Assembly: GCA_963747535.1 (NCBI GenBank)
Contig: CAVVFX010000013.1
Coordinates: 62,001-126,000, forward strand
DNA length: 64,000 nt
From: CAVVFX01 sp963747535
GTDB lineage: Bacteria > Acidobacteriota > Terriglobia > Bryobacterales > Bryobacteraceae
Direction of reading: 5' to 3'
A model generated the notes under the pieces. That model was not told the DNA's origin. It saw only the letters and a list, made by a program, of their open reading frames with translations, and ran no database searches. Position 1 is the stretch's first letter. Each line of letters opens with the position of its first letter. Positions 37,181 through 44,174 of this stretch are shown here, in pieces. The translations under genes and the position numbers were made by a program.

Positions 37181-39289
37181 ATGCTTGACAAGCGCTGGCG
37201 CGTACTAATCGTAAGTACAGGATATGGACGGGAGACACTCCGAGGCGTCGTTGAGGATCACGTTGCGAGCCTTGGCTTCGAACCTCTCGTTTACGATAGC
37301 CCCGGGTATCCAGCGGATCCCAGCTTGCACTCTCACATTGGGTGTGTCCGCGCAATTCACCAAGCCGACATAGTGATCGCACTAGTCGACGAAAACCTCG
37401 GAGGTGAGTTCCAGCTTCAAGAAGCGCCTACCGACACACGGGCAGCCCTCGTGAGAGCCGGGATCTTCAAGGATTCGGACGTCGCCGGTCACGGCGTTTC
37501 GATAACTCAGGTGGAGGTCCTAGTCGCCCGCAGTCTTGAGAAGCCGACTCTCGTGTTCGTTCCCAAGGAGATCGAGGCCGCCTCCCAAACCCTACTCGCC
37601 CTGTTGAAAGACGGTTCGATCAAGCTGCAAGCGAAGGCGTACGTAACCAGCTCTGCCGAGGATTTGATTTCGGAGCGGAGGTGGGACGATCTCAACCGGG
37701 ATTTTGTGGTGCCCTCCGGTCGCATAGAGAGCTTCGGACAGCTGTGTTTCATAGAGACTCTTCGAAAAAGGACGCCCAACTTTGTCAACTTCTACGATCG
37801 CCGGAGTCCCGATGATCTGCGTGCCAGGTCAACTTTTGCACTCGGCAGCGTCGCGACGGTGCTCCTAAATCGTCATGAGCTAACAGTCGCGGATCGGGTC
37901 GAGAAAGCGCGTAGCCCCCTGAGTAAGTTTTCACTTCGCGACTTGTACTCTCATGGCATGATCCTGCCGCCGCCGGCCCATGCCCTATCTGGTCCGCCCG
38001 TGACTGGCGCAGTTTGGCAAGAACTCGCGGCGAGCCTTCGGGAAAACAAAAGCGTCCTGCTCGTCGGCGACCCTGGACTAGGCAAAACGACGGCGAGCTT
38101 TTTCACATTCACGGAGGTCTCGAAGTCGTCGGCGGCGAGTCTGTCGCCGTCCGCGGCGCTTTATACGTCCTGGATAGAGGTTGATTCCGCTCCGGCCGAC
38201 GCGGGGCAACTCATACGCCGAATCCTGGGGCAAACGGAGCAGAAGGAGCCATGGCCAGAGCGCATTCCTCTGCCTGATCTCAGGTATGTTTTCGTGTTGG
38301 ATGGGCTTGACGAAGCCGTCGACCGGCCCAAGGCTGCCGAGTCCGTTGTGAAGATCGGTTCTGAGTATCCTATATTCGTGTCGTGCCGACGAGGCGACTA
38401 CGAACGATCCTTCGGGTCGATCGGTTCATGTTTCAACCGGATCGTCGAGCTCAGACCATGGGGAGACTCGGAAATCGATAGGTATGTCGCAGCGCTCGAT
38501 GACTCTGGGATTACGAATGGAGCCGAGTTGATCCGCCGCTGGCGGCGGTTAGGCGCAATGCCAGACATCCTTAGCTTTCCCCTGTGGCTCTCAATGATAG
38601 CGTTCCTGGGAGAAGATGAATACGAACAGCTTGGCGCAGCTTTTCAATCCCGACCGCTCGATGAATATGAGCTGCTCAGCCGATGCTCGGACGCGGTGGC
38701 CCGAGGCGAACTGGGGAGGCAACACGCGAGTGGCGTGCATCTGGAAGATCTTTTCCAGTGGTGGGCGGATATAGCATGGGCGGTTCACACTGCTCGCAGC
38801 GAAAAACGGGTACTCCTCGAACTGGAGTTGATTAAGATTATCGGCCATCAGGAAGACTCCCCTGCCTTCCGCGCCACTGCATCGCTGCTGCATTTGTCCC
38901 GCAGCGGAGTACGCGGTTATTTCCATGAGGTGTTCCAGGAGTACTGGCTGGCTTATTATTTGACGCAACGCATCCTCAGCGAATTGGATGCGAAGCAATT
39001 GGTCGGCCTCTTGATGTATCAGCGGTCAGTCGTGACCAACCGACTTCTCAGACTGGGTCTACGCAAAAACGATGTGAGCAGAGTTGCGAGGCGTCTCCGT
39101 GATGCCTACTGGAGCGCGGAACTGGCGTTGACACGGACGGTCTTCGTCAAGAATCAGCTCGTTTACCTCCTCGGCCGCATCGACGGAGACGGTGCCGAGA
39201 CTCGGAGGTTCCTCCGAAGTGTCTGGGCGTCGGATGTGAACGCAGTGATTCCGGCATTCAGCTGCATTCGCGTTAACTATGGTCGGTGA
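37181..39289 (+). CDS. DUF4062 + NACHT-like STAND NTPase
   Basis: 702 residues. Residues ~5-130 resemble DUF4062, a TIR/NTase-like nucleotide-processing fold (VLIVSTGYGRETLR, ADIVIALVDENLG). The STAND module has Walker A GDPGLGKTT at 296-304, Walker B FVLDGLDEA at 370-378, and a winged region after LPFPLWL-type helices. Proteins of this layout act as intracellular pathogen sensors in bacteria (Avs/NACHT group). The end is abrupt: the frame stops at 39289 while a second frame from 39279 continues in NACHT-like style. It lies 169 bases after the methyltransferase on the same strand. Confidence 0.82.
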   Translation: MLDKRWRVLIVSTGYGRETLRGVVEDHVASLGFEPLVYDSPGYPADPSLHSHIGCVRAIHQADIVIALVDENLGGEFQLQEAPTDTRAALVRAGIFKDSDVAGHGVSITQVEVLVARSLEKPTLVFVPKEIEAASQTLLALLKDGSIKLQAKAYVTSSAEDLISERRWDDLNRDFVVPSGRIESFGQLCFIETLRKRTPNFVNFYDRRSPDDLRARSTFALGSVATVLLNRHELTVADRVEKARSPLSKFSLRDLYSHGMILPPPAHALSGPPVTGAVWQELAASLRENKSVLLVGDPGLGKTTASFFTFTEVSKSSAASLSPSAALYTSWIEVDSAPADAGQLIRRILGQTEQKEPWPERIPLPDLRYVFVLDGLDEAVDRPKAAESVVKIGSEYPIFVSCRRGDYERSFGSIGSCFNRIVELRPWGDSEIDRYVAALDDSGITNGAELIRRWRRLGAMPDILSFPLWLSMIAFLGEDEYEQLGAAFQSRPLDEYELLSRCSDAVARGELGRQHASGVHLEDLFQWWADIAWAVHTARSEKRVLLELELIKIIGHQEDSPAFRATASLLHLSRSGVRGYFHEVFQEYWLAYYLTQRILSELDAKQLVGLLMYQRSVVTNRLLRLGLRKNDVSRVARRLRDAYWSAELALTRTVFVKNQLVYLLGRIDGDGAETRRFLRSVWASDVNAVIPAFSCIRVNYGR

Positions 39290-39680
39290 AGAGGATATCG
39301 AACGGGAGTTCTACGACCTGCTCGCGACGTCGAATTACGATGACGAAATCAATCGCGGATACCACCTCTATTATTATGGTGATGTTGATATGACCGAGGA
39401 AGACGTCCCGCGTCGCGACGATGCTACGTCTCAGGCTTTGGCAACACTTCGTCAGCTGAATCACCGGCTCGGTCGCAACGAGGAGAGAAACCTTCGGCTG
39501 CGGCGAATTGAGTTGCTGACAGTTCGACGATTCTTGGAGACCGGGCGGAAGCCTCCTGTGGACGTTGAACTGCGGGCACGTGTCGCGGAGGTTCTTGGCG
39601 CAGACACGCGTGTATTCGGAGACGAGTTTTGGCAGGGGGTACGGGCCGAGGGAGCGCGAGTTCATGGATTACTGGCATAG
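39279..39680 (+). CDS. Small ORF overlapping the STAND gene end (C-terminal module)
   Basis: 133 residues from the ATG at 39279, overlapping the preceding gene by 11 bases. Contains INRGYHLYYYGDVDM, then acidic and charged helices with LRRIELLTVRRFLETG. The NRGYHLYYYGD block looks like the continuation of NACHT-type proteins rather than a separate family, and the frame is also open just 5' of the ATG. It may therefore be the C-terminus of the STAND protein separated by a frameshift, or a coupled second subunit. Confidence 0.55.
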   Translation: MVGEEDIEREFYDLLATSNYDDEINRGYHLYYYGDVDMTEEDVPRRDDATSQALATLRQLNHRLGRNEERNLRLRRIELLTVRRFLETGRKPPVDVELRARVAEVLGADTRVFGDEFWQGVRAEGARVHGLLA

Positions 39681-40082
39681 CTGGAATTCCGATCCCGCGC
39701 CTGGTTGGGCCGGTCGCGGAGTCGGTCGTCCGATTAGCCCTCAGGTCCGCACGGTGCAGCGGTCCGCCTCCCAATAGGACCTTGGCCCCCAACACCCAAA
39801 CCAGAAATCTGACGGGCCGGAATGAACGCGCCGCTTCCTGTTGATATATCCCCTTCCCACTAGCAAACCGCCCGGTCAGGGACGCTTACGAAGCCCGACA
39901 ATCACTTCTGGTCGTATCACGCGCCACTCGGACATTGATCCAGCCCAGAGCGCAAACCGCATTCGGGGGCGCTGATGGATTCCTCCCGTGAAACGCCGGT
40001 CACGTCATGGCAGGCCCGGGACTCCGCATGGGACGCTTCACGCCCGGGTGTCGCGGTACGCCCGCGAAGCTATAATCGAAGC
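39681..40082. other. Intergenic between the STAND locus and relBE
   Basis: No supported gene. Carries one copy (39980-39998) of a 19-bp sequence repeated at 40605-40623 on the other side of relBE. Confidence 0.5.
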
Positions 40083-40283
40083 ATGTCCTCCGATCGCGAC
40101 CGCCTTCAATCGCTCGTGGATGCCCTTCCGGACACGGAGGTCCAGATGGCTATTTCTTTTCTCGCAGAACTCGGTGAGCAGGAAATCATCGATGACGAGA
40201 CCGCGGCGAAGTTGGATTCGGCTCGCACCGAACCGGGCGACGACATCCCCCTGGAAGAAGTCCGACGCCGGCTAAATCTGTGA
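40083..40283 (+). CDS. RelB-like antitoxin
   Basis: 66 residues from the ATG at 40083 (MSSDRDRLQSLVDALPDTE). Acidic, helical, with EIIDDETAAKLDSARTEPGD and a C-terminal Arg-rich tail, the size and composition of a RelB/AF1095-type antitoxin. Its stop overlaps the toxin start by three bases (GTGA). It should bind the toxin and repress the operon. An upstream in-frame start at 39975 would add 36 unlikely residues. Confidence 0.78.
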   Translation: MSSDRDRLQSLVDALPDTEVQMAISFLAELGEQEIIDDETAAKLDSARTEPGDDIPLEEVRRRLNL

Positions 40284-40528
40284 TCCGGCGCGTAGTTTTC
40301 CGTCCTGCCGCGGTGCGTGATCTGACGCGTCTCGATCGCGTCGTCCAGGCAAGGATCGATGCGGCCTTGGTTCGTTTCGCCGCGACAGGCCACGGCGATG
40401 TGAAATCCCTCAAAGACCGTCCCGGTGAACTGCGCCTGCGGGTCGGCAAGTGGCGAGTCTTTTTTAGCCTCGAACCACCTGATTTGATCCGCGTCCTCGG
40501 CATTGACAACCGGGGTGAGGCTTACTAA
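40280..40528 (+). CDS. RelE/ParE-type toxin
   Basis: 82 residues from the GTG at 40280. RRVVFRPAAVRDLTRLDR, then VKSLKDRPGELRLRVGKWRVFF and VLGIDNRGEAY are the classic RelE family blocks (basic residues, RVGKWRVFF strand, terminal R-x-x-AY). It should cleave mRNA on the ribosome. Intact, so the pair is probably a functional type II module. Confidence 0.9.
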   Translation: MIRRVVFRPAAVRDLTRLDRVVQARIDAALVRFAATGHGDVKSLKDRPGELRLRVGKWRVFFSLEPPDLIRVLGIDNRGEAY

Positions 40529-40660
40529 TCCGCAACCACGCCCGATGGCCCAATAGGATGGCTTTCGAAAACCCTCAAAAGCACCTCGACGGGCGTGGAT
40601 CGGGTTCCTCCCGTGAAGCGCCGTCCACGGGAGGTCCGCGTCGGCCCTGGAAGCGAATGC

Positions 40661-40979
40661 TCAAGCTCGGGACTCGCCTATTTTAGCCTTGGCGCGCTGA
40701 ATCTTCTCCCACAGCATGGGATCGGCCTCTTCCATCGGAATTCCGCTGGCCTCGAATTCGCGCTCTGTCTCTTCCAGATACCGGTCGATATCAGCCTTAT
40801 GATCGAGGTAGAATGCGATCGCGCCGTAAACCCTGGACACCCTGTCGAGGGGGGGACTCCTCCTAGATGCGCTCAGGGGAATCGCCACGGTTGAACGCAT
40901 ACACAACCGAGTCCAGCGAAATACGCGTCCCGGCCACATAGTAACCGCCGTTGCGCTGTTCGACGTACTCACTGTGCAT
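40661..40979 (-). pseudogene. DUF433 antitoxin-like gene with nonsense and frameshift
   Basis: The ATG at 40979 follows GAGGAGG. YVEQRNGGYYVAGTRISLDSVVYAF and RGDSPERI form the DUF433 core, then a TAG interrupts at ~40866. Seven C (minus strand) a few codons later shift the frame: DRVSRVYGAIAFYLDHKADID and the rest continue in another frame to 40661. Replacing the TAG by a sense codon and removing one C would restore a protein of ~105 residues, so two separate lesions exist. DUF433 proteins usually pair with PIN or DUF5615 toxins; none is next to it. Confidence 0.75.
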
Positions 40980-41135
40980 GGCGCCCTTCCTCCTCAAACA
41001 TCCGGTTTCGCGATTGAATGCGCGCAGGAACCGCACCAGCGACTCGCTCAAGAGCGAGGAACCGGGACTCCCTTTCCTCTTTGCCCAGGCCCGGGCGCCA
41101 TCATTCGAGCGTTGTGCACTCTTCACGCTTGCATC

Positions 41136-41465
41136 CTACACCACCAACGGCAGGCGCCGCGGCGGCCAACGCGACCTGACCACCGAAACCTTCACGCGAT
41201 ACCCAAGCGACGCCAGGATGCGGATCAGCAGATCACTCGACACGTGCTCCAGGTCGTCGTTCAGGATGGCCGTGACTCTTGTTCGCGAAGTGCCTGCTCG
41301 CTTCGCGATCTCGGCGTGCGTGAACCCCTTTCCACGCGCAATCTCCTTCAGTCGCTTCACCAGCATGTGCTGAACCTGCCACTCCTTAGCCTCTATGTCG
41401 GAGAGCCCGAGGGCGCTGGCCAATTCTTCTGGCGTTCTAGCCACAATCGGTTTGATCTTATGCAT
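41136..41465 (-). CDS. XRE-family helix-turn-helix protein, orphan antitoxin-like
   Basis: 109 residues from the ATG at 41465; GAAGGAG lies upstream. MHKIKPIVARTPEELASALGL, KGFTHAEIAKRAGTSRTRVTAIL (the HTH) and SDLLIRILASLGYRVKVSV are typical of HigA2/XRE antitoxins. The partner toxin that normally precedes such a gene is absent. Either a solitary regulator or a remnant of a TA pair. Confidence 0.85.
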   Translation of the reverse strand: MHKIKPIVARTPEELASALGLSDIEAKEWQVQHMLVKRLKEIARGKGFTHAEIAKRAGTSRTRVTAILNDDLEHVSSDLLIRILASLGYRVKVSVVRSRWPPRRLPLVV

Positions 41466-41685
41466 CGAGAAGCTCCTTCAATCTCTTTCTAGCCAGTTCC
41501 AGTTCGAGGGGAGTAGAAAGCCCGAAAAGCACCGTCCTCAGCCTTCACGCGCAATTCCGAAACACCGGCTGCCACTACCGGCATCGGCCGGGAATTTGGC
41601 AAACCGATCTGCTCGCCCATCTGCAGCCGGAAGAGCTTACTGTATCAAATATGAGACATCGAGCGAACCGGCCGGCTCGTCATGC

Positions 41686-41722
41686 TTATTCGTGTTTATT
41701 CGTGTTCATTCGTGGCCCAATG
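41686..41722. repeat. 37-bp direct repeat, left copy
   Basis: Three tandem TTCATTCGTG-like units ending in GGCCCAATG. Differs by one base from the copy at 44091-44127; both are in the same orientation. Confidence 0.95.
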
Positions 41723-41724
41723 TT

Positions 41725-42384
41725 TTACCTCCTCATCAACCCTATCCAGTAAGCATCCCGCCCCACCGGCTTCTTCGGATACCGCTTCTTCGCCCCCCAG
41801 CACGCCAGCGCGACCGCAAACACCATGTCGTCATGCTCCCCCTGCCTCCACGCCCCAAACTGCTCATGGCCCGCCGGAGTCACCTTCACCCGCATATCCG
41901 CCATCTCTTTCTTCAGCGCCGCCGCATGTCTCAGCGTCTTCGCAATCTTCAGCTCACCGAACTCAAACAGCGTCTGCAGCACCGCCATCAGATCCCGTTT
42001 CGGCACATAATCGAATCCCCCTTCCGACCTCTCCGACTGTCCTCCCGTCACCATCACCGCCCGCATCTTGCACCGCTCCGCATACAGGCGCCCATCCGCC
42101 AACAAATGATCAACCACCGGCCGCCCGACTCCCGTAGCGTCCACCACCAGTTCGCACTCACCCAACCGGGCCACTGTGCCGACCGCCTGCGTCACCCACT
42201 CCTCCACCTCCGGATACTTCATCCCCAGCGGCAACCGGTCCAGCCGCCGCAGCCGCAACTCGATCTCTTTTCTATACGCCCACGACACCGCGTCCCACTC
42301 GCCCGCCAGTTCCGCGCGCTCCACCACCGCCGACGGGTCTTTCGCCTGCCCCAGATCCACGCCCACAAAATACTTCCGGGCCAT
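41725..42384 (-). CDS. Phage terminase large subunit, nuclease half
   Basis: 219 residues from the ATG at 42384, 13 bases after the ATPase half. RNase-H-like nuclease marks: YFVGVDLGQAKDPSAV (first Asp), LVVDATGVGRPVVDHL, and a C-terminal HDDMVFAVALACW. These are the metal-binding elements that cut concatemeric phage DNA. In most phages this domain is fused to the ATPase; here it is a separate ORF. Its stop codon is two bases from the left direct repeat. Confidence 0.8.
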   Translation of the reverse strand: MARKYFVGVDLGQAKDPSAVVERAELAGEWDAVSWAYRKEIELRLRRLDRLPLGMKYPEVEEWVTQAVGTVARLGECELVVDATGVGRPVVDHLLADGRLYAERCKMRAVMVTGGQSERSEGGFDYVPKRDLMAVLQTLFEFGELKIAKTLRHAAALKKEMADMRVKVTPAGHEQFGAWRQGEHDDMVFAVALACWGAKKRYPKKPVGRDAYWIGLMRR

Positions 42385-42397
42385 CACCGAACCCGTC

Positions 42398-43168
42398 TCA
42401 ACGCCGCCCATACCGTCCCGTATCCCAGCCGCGGCCGTAGGGGAGCGTTGGGCCAAAATCCAGCTCGCCGAATTCGTCGCTCATCGCCTGCTCCACCAGT
42501 TCCCCATCGAACACTCCGTTCGCCTCGTCGTTAAATTCGCAGCAATACTCTTGTAGGAACCATCGTTCGCCCATCGCATGTCTCTCGTCCTGGAGAAATT
42601 CCGGCGGGATCCGCGCGCAGTCCGCCGCCGTCGCCCGCACCCGCTCCCACTCTCCGCCGCCCTGATCCCACGTCTCCCAGAAGAATCCCCGTTTGCCGAA
42701 CGGCGTACTCATCAGCCACATCTTCCCGCCGCTGACCGCCAGCATCGGCCGGACCGCCATGTAAAGCTCGTCGCTGACACGCGAAGCTTCGTCCACCAGC
42801 AGCAGCGACACCGCCGAATATCCTCGCACCGTCGCCTCCGTCCCCGGCAGCCCGACAATCCGCGAGCCATTCGGAAATTGCAGCGAAATCTCGTTATCGC
42901 CGTCTCCTTTTGGCTTGATTTCCAGCCGCCGCGCGAATTCCGCTGCTTTTCTCACGAATTCGCCGCTCTGCCGCGCCGTTGGGTTCACCACGATCGTCAG
43001 GCTGCCCTTTTCCTGCCACGCCTGGTGGACCGCCTTCGCCGCCGTAACCGTCGACTTGCCCCATTGTCGGGTACAGTTTAAAATCCCGTGCTGCGCCCCA
43101 GTGTCCAATACCCGCGCCTGCAGCGCATCCGGCGAGAAACCCAATTTCCGTCTAACCCACTCCGACAC
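42398..43168 (-). CDS. Phage terminase large subunit, ATPase half
   Basis: About 256 residues from the GTG at 43168 (VSEWVRRKLGF), with AAAGGG seven bases upstream; the longer ORF start at 43282 runs through a hairpin repeat and is rejected. Walker A is the terminase-type ILNCTRQWGKST, Walker B SLLLVDEASR, followed by the coupling motif MSTPFGKRG. It ends within the expected linker to the nuclease domain. No portal, capsid or tail genes are nearby, so this is a solo terminase. Confidence 0.82.
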   Translation of the reverse strand: MSEWVRRKLGFSPDALQARVLDTGAQHGILNCTRQWGKSTVTAAKAVHQAWQEKGSLTIVVNPTARQSGEFVRKAAEFARRLEIKPKGDGDNEISLQFPNGSRIVGLPGTEATVRGYSAVSLLLVDEASRVSDELYMAVRPMLAVSGGKMWLMSTPFGKRGFFWETWDQGGGEWERVRATAADCARIPPEFLQDERHAMGERWFLQEYCCEFNDEANGVFDGELVEQAMSDEFGELDFGPTLPYGRGWDTGRYGRR

Positions 43169-43202
43169 CCTAACCCTTTCAACTCCTCCAACATCCCCGT
43201 GG

Positions 43203-43247
43203 GGCAGACCATCGTTTTTCGTGGTCTGCGCGGCTGCGAAGCAGCCG
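43203..43247. repeat. Family B double-hairpin repeat, copy 2
   Basis: GCAGACCA...TGGTCTGC followed by CGGCTGC-GAA-GCAGCCG, in the divergent region between the terminase and the small-protein gene. Confidence 0.85.
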
Positions 43248-43417
43248 CTCTTTTCGTTCAAGTCAGTAAACCACACCTCCAACCTAGCGCGAACACTCTG
43301 AAAATCGGCTCGTCATTACCCGCATTTCAAGCCGGCTTGAATCGCTATTGTGAAGATTTCAATGAAATAGAGGAAATTATCGGCGCGTCGTGATATGTTG
43401 TCATCAGGAGGACGAAC

Positions 43418-43924
43418 ATGTCGTCCCAGAGGCGTATCGCCAGTTCGAAAGCTAACGGGGCCCTCTCCCAGGGGCCGGTCACCGAAGAAGGGAAGCGTCG
43501 CGCGGCGCTTGCGAACATGCGTCACGGCCTTCTCTCCCGATGTGTTGTCGTCGAAAATGAATCGAAAGAGCTTTTTGACCTTGTGATGACCCAGCACGTC
43601 GAGCATTTCAAGCCCCGGAATGCAGTCGAGCAAGGCATGGTCGAGGACATCGCTTGCGCCTACTGGCGGCTCCGGCGCGCGATGGCGATTGAAACCAGCA
43701 TGCTGAACTCCGGCGTCCATAAACAGGACCCCGTCAACGAACTGCAGCGTCTCGAACTGGCCTTTGCCGGCCTCTCCGAGACCTCCAAATTTAACGTCTT
43801 GAATCGCTACGAGGCCCGTCTCCAGCGGACCTACCAAAGGGCCCTCCGCAACCTGGCGACCCTCCGCAATCACCTCGTGGACCGCCGAAAAAAGCAAAAA
43901 TTACCATTGAACCCACTTTATTAA
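43418..43924 (+). CDS. Small basic protein of the SxGPxTxEGK...HGL family
   Basis: 168 residues; AGGAGG lies eight bases before the ATG at 43418. The N-terminus KANGALSQGPVTEEGKRRAA followed by NMRHGLLSR is a motif seen in a large, unnamed protein family highly expanded in Acidobacteria and Planctomycetes. The rest is helical and charged. Its basic N-terminus and position opposite a solo terminase suggest a DNA-binding or small-terminase-like role, but that is inference. Divergent from the terminase genes. Confidence 0.75.
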   Translation: MSSQRRIASSKANGALSQGPVTEEGKRRAALANMRHGLLSRCVVVENESKELFDLVMTQHVEHFKPRNAVEQGMVEDIACAYWRLRRAMAIETSMLNSGVHKQDPVNELQRLELAFAGLSETSKFNVLNRYEARLQRTYQRALRNLATLRNHLVDRRKKQKLPLNPLY

Positions 43925-44090
43925 TTCCTAATGTCCCCCCGCGCCGTCCTCCTTCACACAGGCAACCGAAGTTGTTTCGGAAGCAACTGTCCCACCGGAT
44001 GCCCCTTTATTAGCCCTTTCATCACAACCGCATAGCCCGCGACCCCCCAAGAAACCTTCCCCGCCTATGTCAACCTGGAAGCAGAGGGAT

Positions 44091-44127
44091 TTATTCGTGT
44101 TCATTCGTGTTCATTCGTGGCCCAATG
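44091..44127. repeat. 37-bp direct repeat, right copy
   Basis: Matches 41686-41722 at 36 of 37 positions, same orientation; together they enclose the terminase module. Confidence 0.95.
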
Positions 44128-44174
44128 CGTTTCCCGCAACATGAACCCGAACCCTCATTCGGTAGAGTAAAGAC

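Noticed and set aside
41725..43924. Prophage
   Set aside because: Only terminase is present; no portal, capsid, tail, integrase or lysis genes.
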